NCBI GenBank assembly: GCA_963920635.1
Contig: OY987301.1
Location: forward strand, 43,065,820-43,129,819
Source of the DNA: Pseudeuparius sepicola
Lineage: Eukaryota; Arthropoda; Insecta; Coleoptera; Anthribidae
Length of the DNA stretch: 64,000 bases
Reading direction: 5' to 3'
Below, piece after piece: positions 11,815 through 22,142 of this stretch (the stretch's first letter is position 1; each line of letters starts with the position of its first letter). The notes under the pieces were generated by a model. The model did no database searches, had not been told where the DNA came from, and saw only the letters and a list, made by a program, of their open reading frames with translations. The position numbers and the translations under genes were made by a program.

Positions 11815-12200
11815 CCCGGCGCGTTGCTGCCTCGAAGGTCTGACTGTTGCGGCGGCTTCGCCGCCGCTGCAGCTGCAGATCGGCCGCTGCGCGGCCTCGC
11901 CCCGCGCTCAGATTCGCCTGAAATCGGTAGATCTACCGCGAAATCGGCAGATCCGGCAACACCACCTGCTGATCCGCGTCGCTCGATGGCTGGGAGATCA
12001 GGCAACATGGCGTCGCAAAATCCCGATACTCGTTACCCAAAATCTGAAAAGGGCCCAAACGGCGCATCGTAAAATGGTCGTACTAATTCAGAAACCTTCC
12101 CGGGAGAACAGACGACAACCCACTAAAATTTCATCGCAATCGGAGCGCATAAAGGACATACAAAGATACAAAGAAAGATACATACAAACATTGATTTTTA
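11815..12200. repeat. GC-rich block with retroelement-like 3' tail
   Basis: About 11815-12070 is strikingly GC- and CpG-rich (CGGCGGCTTCGCCGCCGC is a local palindrome) against AT-rich flanks. It is followed by AAATTTCATCGCAATCGG and then runs of ACATACAAAGATACAAAG. The order 'ATTTCATCGNAATCGG' followed by ACA-rich sequence is common at the 3' ends of insect RTE/CR1-type LINEs and related SINEs. The frames through the block on both strands are low-complexity Arg/Pro/Ala and are not accepted as genes. Confidence 0.4.
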
Positions 12201-12865
12201 TAATTATATAAAGAAGATATAGGTGTAGGGGTATGGCTGACAACAGGCAAAATGTTAAAAATAAGACAATTTTTGAGGACTCTCATTAGTGATTAGTAAA
12301 TAAAAACAGTAGATACTTACCAAGCTTGCGATTTTTCCCACTTATAATGTAGGTAGAATGGTAGAAACACTATTTTTTATTTAAGTAGTTGTAGTTAGTA
12401 GGCTCAGTCGAGAAATGAATGGGTTTGGGTCTCAAGTACCCTGTGGTAGTATTAAAATTGCAAGCAGTTTTAAAAGAGTCGAAAAGCTTTGCGCGCCTAT
12501 TTGTATTTTTGGTTTGTTTGATAATTTTTTTATTATGTGAATGGGCTTGATGAGGAGATTCCTGTGTTTGCCGCCCCCTTGAAAGTGCCGCCCATGTGCG
12601 GTGCACACCCTGCACGCCCGCTCCCAGCGGGCCTCTATAGAACATAATAAAAATCAAAAATCACGTTCGGGATGTTATGACTCACACCTGACACCAGAAA
12701 GTTTAGCCAACGTCAAAAGTTTTCTAAAAATGTTTCCATACGGCAATAAGGCGATAATATAATATATGAATGAGGAGATCATTCATTCATTGATAGAGAT
12801 GTATTATAAAAGCATTTTATTGTTTACGTGGTTAAAAAATCTCCACCATTAACCTGATTTTAATG
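12201..12865. other. Unassigned DNA
   Basis: A reading frame at 12370-12657 (minus) shows no family features. A reverse copy of the TGTCAGGTGTG motif is at about 12682. Nothing else was recognised. Confidence 0.35.
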
Positions 12866-12907
12866 CTAAAGTACACTTTCATCTTAGCCAAAAGGCCGAG
12901 AAGCGAC
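12866..12907 (-). pseudogene. U2 snRNA 5'-end fragment
   Basis: On the minus strand from 12907 the sequence reads TCGCTTCTCGGCCTTTTGG (from the second base) and then CTAAGATGAAAGTGTA. This is the highly conserved 5' end of U2 snRNA, with one difference in the ATCAAAGTG segment. Similarity stops after about 40 nt. The branch-site recognition and Sm regions are absent, so this cannot be a working U2. It is a truncated pseudogene or the head of a U2-derived short repeat. Confidence 0.85.
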
Positions 12908-13500
12908 ATTACTTTAATAATACCTTCAACAAACTAACTGCAGCTACGGAAGCTAATTATGAAAACCGTACACGAGAGCAAATATTTAGAGGTGTTTTTT
13001 TTTTAAATTGATTCAATTACCATTTTTGTCAATTATGGTCCCAGTTCTGTAGTAACCGACAACTAAGCACCGAAGGGGTGTTCTTGCTGCTGATTTTATT
13101 ATTTAAAATTGGGCATCAAACAACTTCATATATATTAAATATATATATAAATATATATAAATATATATTAAAAAGGATTTTTGCAGTCAGTTTTATTAAA
13201 GATGGGTTCAAACTTAAAAACCAAGCCGGCCGGACGCTAATAACACAACAAAATAAAAAATAGGTATAAATTAAAAATAAAAACCTTAAAATCTAGTAAC
13301 TTCGTTACGACTGGATATTGGCATGACCTATAGATACCATTGCTCCAAGACAAGAAGGAACGTTTACTACATTTAAGTAATTAAGTAAAATGTTCTACTT
13401 TTAGGACAACTATCAGTTATACATTATTTTGACAATACATTAAGTTTTTGAGTCACTGCAAAAATCGAGAATTCAAATCTGCGTCCAACTCGAGAAAAGT
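12908..13500. other. Unassigned DNA with AT microsatellite
   Basis: An imperfect (AT)n/(TATAAATA) tract spans about 13128-13172. No gene was recognised. Confidence 0.5.
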
Positions 13501-14222
13501 TTAAAATTCTGATGTCAGGTGTGGGGTCCATACAGCTCTATTTTCTAAATCACAAGATCATTTAATTTGGTAAATTGGAAAAATGAGAGATCTACCTACT
13601 CGAGTCACTGCCCCTCCATCTAACCTTATACTTCGATGGAATTAGTTTGTTTCAGCGGCTGCGCACGGGGGTACTATTAAATTTCCTAGATTGTAGTGTG
13701 GTGTGGGGAGTATTTTCTTACTTAACAATTTTATTTTTAGACACCTTATAATATCGAACACATGATTCATCAGTTCTATGGAATTCTGGCTTGTTTCTGA
13801 TATTTTCGCAAAGCGAAAATCAAATTTACCAAAAGCAATAAAATTTCGAAAATAACCCATTACACGAGAAACCATTTATTGTTAGACAGTGGGCCCGAAC
13901 TAATAATCAGTTTGCAAAATAATATGTAATGTAAAATGTAAAATTGCATTTTCAACTTTTTATTTTTCTTGTGGTAAAGAATTAGACAAAAATAAAAAGT
14001 TGAAATTCTAGGAAACTATATAGTTTCCATCTATAGTAACTCGAAGCAATTTTTTACAAGGTGTTTCGCAAATGCATGGCAAATCAAACACATACATAAA
14101 ACCGGCCTTAAGGTAAGTCCGAACGTCCCCGAAGGATCTTAAATATAAGTAATAATGTGTTGAAATAAGGATGAAACATCGCAAAAAATTATGAATACTG
14201 AAACACTATAAACAAAGGATTG
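13501..14222. other. Unassigned DNA
   Basis: It begins with the GATGTCAGGTGTGGGG motif (13507). A 77-codon minus-strand frame (13642-13875) has no recognised features. A solitary CAAGGTGTTTCGC element-like end is at about 14058. Confidence 0.35.
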
Positions 14223-14933
14223 TACAGGGTGATCGCGCGAAATTAGGTCGCCTCATAACTTTTTTATTTTTCAACGTAGTAGAAAAAATCAAATACAAAA
14301 GTTGTAGGGCTGCAACGTGTATACTTCATGATCTTTTCAGAAATTATTCAGGTCTTCTCATAAAAGTGAACACCCTGTATATTATTGAATTTTTGGAATC
14401 TACTCTTCGTCCCGATTTCAGCGACATTTATATGCCATATGATTGCTCCAGCCGTTTTTACAATACAGGGCGTTCTAATTTCATTTTTTTTTTCATGTTT
14501 TCACATCCTGTATCTCGGAAACGAAACGTTTGCGGATAAATTGAGTATAAGAAAAAATGATGAAAATAGTGCCCCTAAAACGTTCATAATCGTTTTGAAC
14601 CCACCCATATTTTGCACCGGACTTGAAAAATATCAACCTTAAAAAATGAAGTTCGAGCGCCCTGTATTATAAAACGGCTGATGCAATCGTATTATCTACA
14701 TATAAATGTCGCTGGAATCGGGACAAAGCATAGATTCCAAAAATTCAATAATATTCCCTTTAAAAAAATGCAAATTTGTGTCTTATCACTTTTATGGGAA
14801 GATCTGTATAATTTCTGAAAACATCATGAAGTAGACAGGTTGCAGCCCTACAACTTTTGTATTTGTTATTTTTTTCTAAGTTGAAAAATAAAAAAGTTGT
14901 GCGGTGGACATAATTCCGCGTGATCACCCTGTA
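14223..14933. mobile_element. 711-bp concentric palindromic element, TACAGGGTGATCGCG ends
   Basis: The ends TACAGGGTGATCGCGCG and CGCGTGATCACCCTGTA pair, and the arms are almost continuous to the middle with many point differences. Inner shells are also symmetric: ACACCCTGTATATTATTG at about 14370 is matched by a degraded partner near 14748, and AATACAGGGCGTTC at 14461 pairs with GAGCGCCCTGTATT at 14655. TA borders indicate a Tc1/mariner-type non-autonomous element. The frame at 14385-14642 lies in one arm and is not a gene. Confidence 0.87.
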
Positions 14934-15259
14934 TGTACAAGGTGTTTGAATTCAACACGTAGACATTTTAAGAGGCAGTTGCTGAGGCGATTTTACGAAG
15001 AAAACTTTATATACTTAAACACGTGTCCTAAAATGTTTAGTTCTCGTTGTATACAGGTTGATAAAACTTGAACTCCAAAGATTGTTTTCTTTTAACATTT
15101 TCAAACGTTTAGAGATAGTTTGAATAAATTGAAATTGTATTTTAAATAAAACGAAATGTCAAATGAATGTCAGAGCCTACTAGATTTAATTAAATAATCC
15201 ATAGATAAAAATTTGAAATCCAATGCACGTTACAAAATTGTTTTACTCATGGGTAAGAT
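14934..15259. other. Unassigned DNA
   Basis: It starts with GTACAAGGTGTTTGAATTC, a possible solitary element end. Nothing further was recognised. Confidence 0.35.
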
Positions 15260-15500
15260 CCGCCATCTTGAAGCGGCGGCCATATTGAATTTAGTGTGAT
15301 GTCACTAATTTTATCGTTTTCTACTCTTCAAGCCCTTTCATTTGATATCCATATTAAGAGGGTTGACAAAAAATACATCATCCGCCATCTTGGAATGGCG
15401 GCTATATTGAATTTAGTGTGATGTCACTAACTTTTCCGTTTTCTACTCTTCAAGCCGCCCTTTCATTTCATACCCATATTAAGGGGTTGAAAAGAAAATT
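15260..15500 (+). repeat. 122-bp minisatellite, two units
   Basis: CCGCCATCTTGAAGCGG at 15260 recurs as CCGCCATCTTGGAATGG at 15382, giving a 122-bp period. Each unit also has GAATTTAGTGTGATGTCACT and CTACTCTTCAAGCC. The same unit is arrayed at 41530-41970 and is present as a degraded single copy at about 33835-33905. It is non-coding, and the frame at 15418-15624 is a by-product. Confidence 0.9.
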
Positions 15501-16940
15501 CAAATGGGTCACCCAGTACATATTCAGAACAAATTATTTTCGTAATACCGCCCTTATCTGCAGAACACACGAGATCTTAAATGTTTTTGAAATATCCCTA
15601 ATGTTTTATATTCTGCTTTTATAAAAAGATTTATTCGAAAAATTAAACACGTCCAAAGGCAACTGTGAATAACTCTTTTGGGTAATTGTTTTTTAGACAG
15701 AATTGTTCTTGATTTTCCCAGTGTTTTTTGTATGGGTAAATAGGGTAAAAAATGTTTTGTCTAGTATTTTATTACCTAGGCGCCTGTTCTCTAGCTACCC
15801 TATGATAAAATATAAATGAACTCACTTGGAACACAGTGATATACGGGGCGCGATCTATTTCATATCATTTACCTCGCTCTGCTACTGGTAAAAATACCAG
15901 ACTTATCAGCAGAAATGACCCGTATAAAATACAAAGGTTTTTATGCTGTTCCAAGTCACTTCATTTAAACCATACAAACAACTCACCACATAATATACAA
16001 ATAGTTACAGAGTTTCATAGCTACATAGTTCAGCTGGTGAAATTTGAGTTTAGCAATAAGTAGGGTACGCATTTTTCTGTAAAATAAAAAAGAAACCAAA
16101 AAAACTTTAGCGTCCATCACCCACTTATAATAAATGTACTTATTATATTATTGTCTTCTCTTCCCTCTCTTCCCTACTTTTACCTTCCCTTTTTTCTCCC
16201 TCTTTCTCCTTTGAAACAATAATCCACAATAACCAGCTTACCTACATGTTACCTCTAATATTCATCCCCAGTACCCAAACATATTTAAATCTTTTCTTTC
16301 TCTTTTTTTATTTTGCATTTAAATTGTACCTACCCAATAATAATCAACTAATTCGCAACAATAACAAAAAAGTAATAATAATCGGCAATAACAACAATCT
16401 TGCATGTTATCAACCTCCCCTTAAATCCGCTTCTGATTATTTTTGGTCTGTAATTCTAATTGTGCATTGTAATTGTAAGGCATACAAAGTTGAGTACCTA
16501 TATGTTTCGAGCAAAATAGTTATAAACCATTAACCATTATGGACTGGGTGTTACAAATTAGACGCTTTTAGGGGTCTCTCCTATTTCCCCAAGAGATAGA
16601 CAAAACCTAGGAAATATTTTTATGTTTATTTTTTACATAGAATCTATTAATATGGGGAGATATTTTCTGTAGCTAGCGGTTTTAAATATCCCAAATATGT
16701 CTAGTTTGAACCACAAGATTTTTTTCTTTAAAACTGCTACCCAAAGAAAATATCTCAACAGCAATGAATTTTACGTAAAACAATAAACCAAAAATGTTTT
16801 AATAAAAATAGACAATATTCACAACCAAAAAAATTATTTATGGCACGCGAAAAAACGCAAGATGCCGACGAATTCGGTAAATAGGAGAAGCCCCCAAAAC
16901 CCTCGAATTTTGACACCCTACCCTATACAGTAGGTATACA
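15501..16940. other. Unassigned DNA with a polypyrimidine tract
   Basis: A near-pure C/T tract lies at about 16152-16213 and AAT-rich low complexity at 16335-16400. The small frames at 15836-16063 and 16246-16533 have no recognisable family. No RNA gene was seen. Confidence 0.4.
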
Positions 16941-17994
16941 TACAGTGTGGCCCGTTTGGAATGGAGACACCTCTGTAAAATTTTTGTTCTTCATCTGATT
17001 TTAGCCGTTTTTTTTTCTAAAAATAGGCCACAAAAAACTCTACGTTAGTGCAAAATTTTAGGTCTTAATTTTAATTTAATTAAAGGCCTACTACGAATTA
17101 TTTTCTGGTAAAAAAAGAGGAAAATCATTTAGCAATTTTTTTATTCAAAATCTGACACCACAGCGTTAATCAGGGCACCACAAAATCCCTATATATCAAA
17201 TTTGAACAAAAAATAGACAGGCAAGGTGTCATAGTTGGGCAAAATAGGAAAGGCATCTGGCGAGTCAAGTGGGCCATGGAATTACTTCGAATCAGTTAAA
17301 TGATGAAGACGACCACTCACATTGTTGATAGGAAAAAATTCAATAAAAAATATACTTGCCTACTCAAAATGCTGAATTTTTGAAACTTTATTATGCGTCG
17401 AAAATCGAGTACCTATATCAAAACCACCCCAGGCATTATAAACGAACTAAGAATATGAGTTAAGGTAGCTGGTGTGCCACAACAGGAAACACACCAAAAA
17501 TGTATCGTCTTAGACAGCAACTTTGTTAAGAAAGGTCCAATAAATAATTTAAATTGTTTTTATTTGTTGATTGGCATTTTGTAGAAAAATAAATTACTTT
17601 TGTGTTTATTAATATTTTTTCGATGATTCTAGAGCACTCCTGACCAGTATAAAGTTTAAGAAAAATTCAGCATTTTGAGATGGCCCAGAGAAATAGACCC
17701 TGTACATTTTTGTATTAAATCTTTGATCATTCAACTGTTTTAAGGGGATTCCACGACACACTTGACTCGCCAGATCCCTTTAAGATTCCTGTTTCGCTCC
17801 ACTTTGACACCTTGCAGAATGGAACACCCTGTATATTTTTTGTTCAAATTTGGTATCTGGGGATTTTTGGGTGTCCTGATTAACGCTGTGGTGTCAGATT
17901 TTAAATAAAAAAATCGCTAAATGATTTTCTTCTTCGCTAAAATCGGATGAAGAATAAAAATTTTACAGAGGTGTCTCCATTCCAAAGGGGAAGA
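16941..17994. mobile_element. Palindromic element, left end TACAGTGTGGCCCG, right end degraded
   Basis: The left arm GGAATGGAGACACCTCTG pairs with CAGAGGTGTCTCCATTCC. The outer left end TACAGTGTGGCCCGTTT has only a mutated partner after 17982 (CCAAAGGGGAAG), so the right terminus is eroded. Inside is the same core as at 39943-41201: AATCTGACACCACAGCG, AAATTTGAACAAAAAATA and GGCGAGTCAAGTG, then their reverse complements. The centre near 17460-17530 carries the block GTGCCACAACAGGAAAC shared with 1010-1030 (reverse) and 40585 (reverse). Confidence 0.8.
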
Positions 17995-19300
17995 ACTCGC
18001 AAATATTATAGAATTAATCACAGTTCAGGGGCGTAGCTCAATTTTGTGTAACTCACTGACTTAATTTTCATATAATTGTTATTTAATTTATTGTTAATAT
18101 TATTCATAACGGTGATGCCTTAGATTATGGAGGAAGGCAAACCCTGTTTACTCATTTTGCACACGTTAACTCCCGAACATACGAAACGCCACTGAGCTCT
18201 CTGAGCCGGCGGAAAAAACTTGCCAGCGGCCTAAAAAAATGAGGTCTGTATGGTAGCCCAAATACTCAGTTAACTTTACGTACTATAGAAACAGGCACAA
18301 AACGCGTTGGCTAACTGATTTTGTCAGCCGACTCCTTCGCAGAAGTGCTGTGTTGCCGTATTTCAAAGGCGATGGTAGACGCGACGATGTTGAAAAAAAT
18401 ATAAAGGTGTTTTAACACACCGCGTTAGAAATAAATGATAAACAAAAATGGGTAAGTGGTCCCGTGATGCGAGCTTTATTTTCTCGGTATAATAGAGTTC
18501 AGAAATTCGGCTTCAATATGATAAAACTTGTATTCGCCAATGAATAACGACTACTCGTATAGGAAATCTCGCAACGCTGCCCGCATTCTTTAGAAACGTT
18601 TTCTTTCGTGCTTTGGACTATATATACAAACATGCCCACAACAAAATAAATAAACAATACGATCAATTTACATGAAGGAGACATGCTCTTTCTAGACTCC
18701 TGGACCTTAGGTAGATTGATAAAAATAATTATTAAGTACTGTTTATAGCCAAGCATGTGTCGGAGCTCGGTAATAAAATACGACCTAAAAATATCGTCCA
18801 CTATCACTGCCAATGTTATGCTCAATGTCAAGGTTGCGAGACGTGTGTGTGAAAATTTAGGTGCCGTGGAAATCGAAAAAATAAATTTCTCATTTCGTCA
18901 AGACGAATGGTTGTTTTGCGTTTCGTGCAACCGAGAAGTAAATTGGTTTTGGATACACAACATGTATAAATGAGCTAGGTACTTAAAATTGGCAACAATA
19001 AGTTCTTCTTTTCTGTTTTACATGTACCTATATATTTTTAGGTTTTAGCAAAAATGAACCAATATTTTTAAGACTGTTTGGGACTCCCCATGCATTGAGT
19101 ACGTAGGTATCTTATATTTTTTATATCAACATACGCATATTTGAAAAGTAGACAAGAAAATATTAAAATAAGTAGTAAGTAAATCTACCGGATTTTTTCA
19201 GGTGTCATAAAAGTGAGAATAGTATGCGGTGTCCGGAAATTATAATAAATTCAGGAAGTGATTCTACTCACAGTTGAAGTTCAAATAACTATACTATAGG
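17995..19300. other. Unassigned DNA
   Basis: The largest frames are 110 codons on the minus strand (18499-18831) and 72 codons on the plus strand (18755-18973), overlapping each other. Neither has a recognisable domain. A GC-richer stretch at 18160-18380 has no gene features. A host exon cannot be excluded, but nothing supports one. Confidence 0.35.
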
Positions 19301-19385
19301 TACAGTCGCGGACAGTTGGTATCGAACGACCTGAAGAGGTTTCTCGTGGCTATCGTTACAGGGCGCGCGGAGACGGCAACAGCGC
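19301..19385 (+). repeat. 85-bp sequence, copy 1 of an inverted pair
   Basis: Starting TACAGTCGCGGACAGTTGG and ending in CGGAGACGGCAACAGCGCG, it is repeated almost exactly in reverse complement at 24642-24725, with one clear mismatch. TACAG...CTGTA orientation makes the pair look like terminal inverted repeats around 5.4 kb. The frame at 19316-19624 starts inside it and has no known domain. Confidence 0.85.
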
Positions 19386-19929
19386 GCGCCTTCGGCATCG
19401 GATGGTTCGAACGGGTGTCTTGTTCCGAGAATTCTTTGCAAGCGATTAAGCCGATGTCACCGAAAGGGTTAAAAAAAATTAAGGAATCAGTATTAAACTA
19501 TTTATTAAAACAGTTCACAAGTATACAGTATGATTTTTTAAACTACCACCGCGATTTCCTCGCTTATTTTGCGCCCTACAAAAAAAACATGAGAAACAAA
19601 AAGGTGACAATTTTGGACAGCTAAGTGGCCCTGAAAAAGTAATCAACATCCATGGTCAACTTGTCGCGCAATATAAAAAAACCTCCAATTGAGCAAAATT
19701 ATTAAATAGCCGTAACATACCTATTTATTTTAAGATACCGAAGAAAACTTTTATATTGAAAATTGATGGCACTGAGAAGCTTTATGCAACTGGGTGCTCA
19801 GATAGTTTCTGAAAATTACACAGGCTCTTCGGCTCTGTTGAGGCCATTGTTTTAGTTATTAAAGGCCATTGTTTTAGTTTATTAAAGTAGTTATTTGGCT
19901 CCCTACTGAAAAATCTTAAGAAACAAAAA
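19386..19929. other. Unassigned DNA with a third copy of a fold-back arm
   Basis: About 19590-19690 (GAAACAAAAAGGTGACAATT through ATGGTCAACTTGTCGCGCAA) is a direct, diverged copy of the left arm of the next element. Confidence 0.5.
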
Positions 19930-20398
19930 CGTGTAAATTTTAGATAGTTGGTTAATGTTAAAAAAAGAAGTCGGTATCCATGGCCAACTTTTCGCGCAAT
20001 ACCAAAAAAAACTTAAATCAACAAGAATCTGAAAACAATCAATTTATTTTGAAAGTCGAGGGAAAATTTTAATTGGAGATTAGCGGCAATTAGATCACGC
20101 AAGAACATTGACAAAAGAAAATTTTCATACAATTTGTACTAGTTTTCCCGCTAATTTGTTTAAAGTGTGAAGTCGAAATAGCAATTAAAAACATCAACAG
20201 TTATTCAAATTAAAGACAAATTTTCTCATATTAAAGATCTTGTTTGATCAAAAAAAAATTAAATAAATTGATAGTTTTGTTTTCACATTTTTGTCGACTT
20301 GAGTTTTTTTTTGTATTGCGTGAAAAGTTGGTTATGGATGCCGATTTATTTTTTAACATCACCTAGCCGTCTAAAATTGCCATATTTATTATGCTTAT
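19930..20398. repeat. Fold-back element
   Basis: The left arm TTTAGATAGTTGGTTAATG ... CCATGGCCAACTTTTCGCG pairs with the right arm CGTGAAAAGTTGGTTATGG ... AACATCACCTAGCCGTCTAA. The arms are about 130 bp and diverged. The spacer has no recognised gene. No target duplication was seen. Confidence 0.65.
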
Positions 20399-20660
20399 AT
20401 AAGCTTACTTACATAAAAAAAATATATTTAATGCAGTGATAGGGCCAAAGCGAAAAATGTTTTTCAAATAAATCAAAGTGTGCCAATTGTTTCTAAAATT
20501 GGTAGTATGGAGTATCCTTTACTTTTGAACAACTTTTCCTAGCAACTTATTTCCACATAAGAAATGTTAGCAAAGTTTTTATCAAGAGTAACTTTTTGCG
20601 GTAAAATTAAAGATAAGAAAGTGTTCCTATTCAACACCTCTTCTGTGGACATACTGTATA
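20399..20660. other. Unassigned AT-rich spacer
   Basis: Nothing was recognised. Confidence 0.4.
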
Positions 20661-20894
20661 TACATAGTGTATTTGGAAATGAAAGGAAGGTTTATGGCTT
20701 ATTATAAATATAAATGCAAATTCTTTATCAGAGGCTCGAGAGTCCGTCATAAAATACTACATAACTCGCCCGAATATTAATTTGCGTATTTATCCTCATC
20801 AGATTTTTAGCAAAAGAGCACGCCACTGAAATGGTCGAATTTTCCTTCTCAATCAATATTTATGGCCTCCTTTCATTTCCAAATACACTAAGTA
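20661..20894. mobile_element. 234-bp MITE with AGTGTATTTGG ends
   Basis: TACATAGTGTATTTGGAAAT at the left pairs with ATTTCCAAATACACTAAGTA at the right. The inverted ends continue through AAAGGAAGG/CCTCCTTT (about 34 bp). The short interior has no gene. The position of the target duplication (TA or TATA) is ambiguous. Confidence 0.8.
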
Positions 20895-21304
20895 TAGTTG
20901 TCAGCGGTTTTAGACATTAAGTTAATAAATATTTTGCGTTGCAACAAAAATGTATTTTTATGTTATAATAAAAAAATATGTAGTAACACTAAAAATATAT
21001 TTAGCTAATAACCCTAGAATTAAAAAAGTTAATTAAAAGGATTTTCATAAATTATTCTTTTCTTTGCAAAATAAGTATTTGTTCCAACATTTAGTTGTTA
21101 GGTCTCGTAGTCCTAAACATAAATGATTATAAAATAAAAGGGGTGTCCCTTTTATTTATTTTTTCTTATTTTTGAAGAAATTGGTCAGAAGTTTTAATAA
21201 ATTGGTTTTCGTGGTGCTGCAATGCTCCATTGTTTCTCATAAAATGCCCTTCAACAGATAAATGAGATTAGGGGGTCACAGACATAAAATTACCCTTGTA
21301 ACTT
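20895..21304. other. Unassigned AT-rich DNA
   Basis: Nothing was recognised. Confidence 0.4.
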
Positions 21305-21852
21305 AATAGAGAGTTATTGCAGAAACTGTTTTTGGCATTAAGCAGTATTTAAGACGACCTTATTTGAATACTCTCATACGTTATTTATGATTCTGACAAT
21401 AGTTATTGCAAGTCGTAATTTATGTATCCAAATTAAGGGCTTGTTTACGTTTACTTTATTGTTTTGTATTTCTACACTTTCACTAGAATATTATGTGCTT
21501 TTATAATTTTGCTCCGGAAAAAACTGGGAAAACAGCCAAATAACCACGGAACACCAAGGTGAAAGACTAATGAAAACAAACAAGGTGCAAACGCAAACAA
21601 GCAACGAACATTTTAGGTTAAGTCCTACTTTCACAGAACACTAGCGTTTTCTGACAAATCAGAATTTATTTTAAGAATTGTGACAAATAAGGTAAAAATA
21701 ACGTATATTATGGTATACACAATAAACAAAAATAAAGGAAAATAACCTTATTATGGACGACCTTATGTCAAACTACGACTGCGCATGCTCAAATGTCAAA
21801 ATAACGTCAAAAAAGAGCGCGACGTTATTTATTTCTGCAATAACTCTCTATT
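21305..21852. repeat. Possible 548-bp MITE with AATAGAGAGTTATTGC ends
   Basis: AATAGAGAGTTATTGCAGAA at the left pairs with TTCTGCAATAACTCTCTATT at the right (21 bp with the next base). Inward similarity is weak: only short blocks such as AAGACGACCTTATTTG and GGACGACCTTATGTC recur. The 70-codon frame at 21753-21965 overlaps the right end and is not credible. Confidence 0.55.
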
Positions 21853-22142
21853 ATTTAAATTGCATACCTTTATCAATAACATCAGAAGACACACAGCAGG
21901 GACACGTGTCAAGCTTTACACACCTCCCTGGACCTCAATGTGATTACCTGGATAAAATAAAATAATTTCAGGTGATTGAGGACTTCCACAAGCTGGATAT
22001 AATGATTACGAAGTTTTATTAGAACCACCGACACAGGAAGAATCCGAAAAAACTATAAACCCATTAAAATCTTTATGACTATAACATAATTAAATAAAGG
22101 CAAGAAATCAAATGCGTTTTCCATTATTATATTATATGTATA
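21853..22142. other. Spacer downstream of the Tc1 transposase
   Basis: No clear terminal inverted repeat of the Tc1 element could be found here. A possible polyadenylation signal (AATAAA as TTTATT on the minus strand) lies near 22093-22098 in plus reading as AATAAA. Confidence 0.35.

Noticed and set aside
18499..18831. 110-codon minus frame and overlapping plus frame with a Cys-rich alternative reading
   Set aside because: No family recognised; opposite-strand overlap and a short Cys run (CQCYAQCQGCETC) ending in a stop are likely chance.
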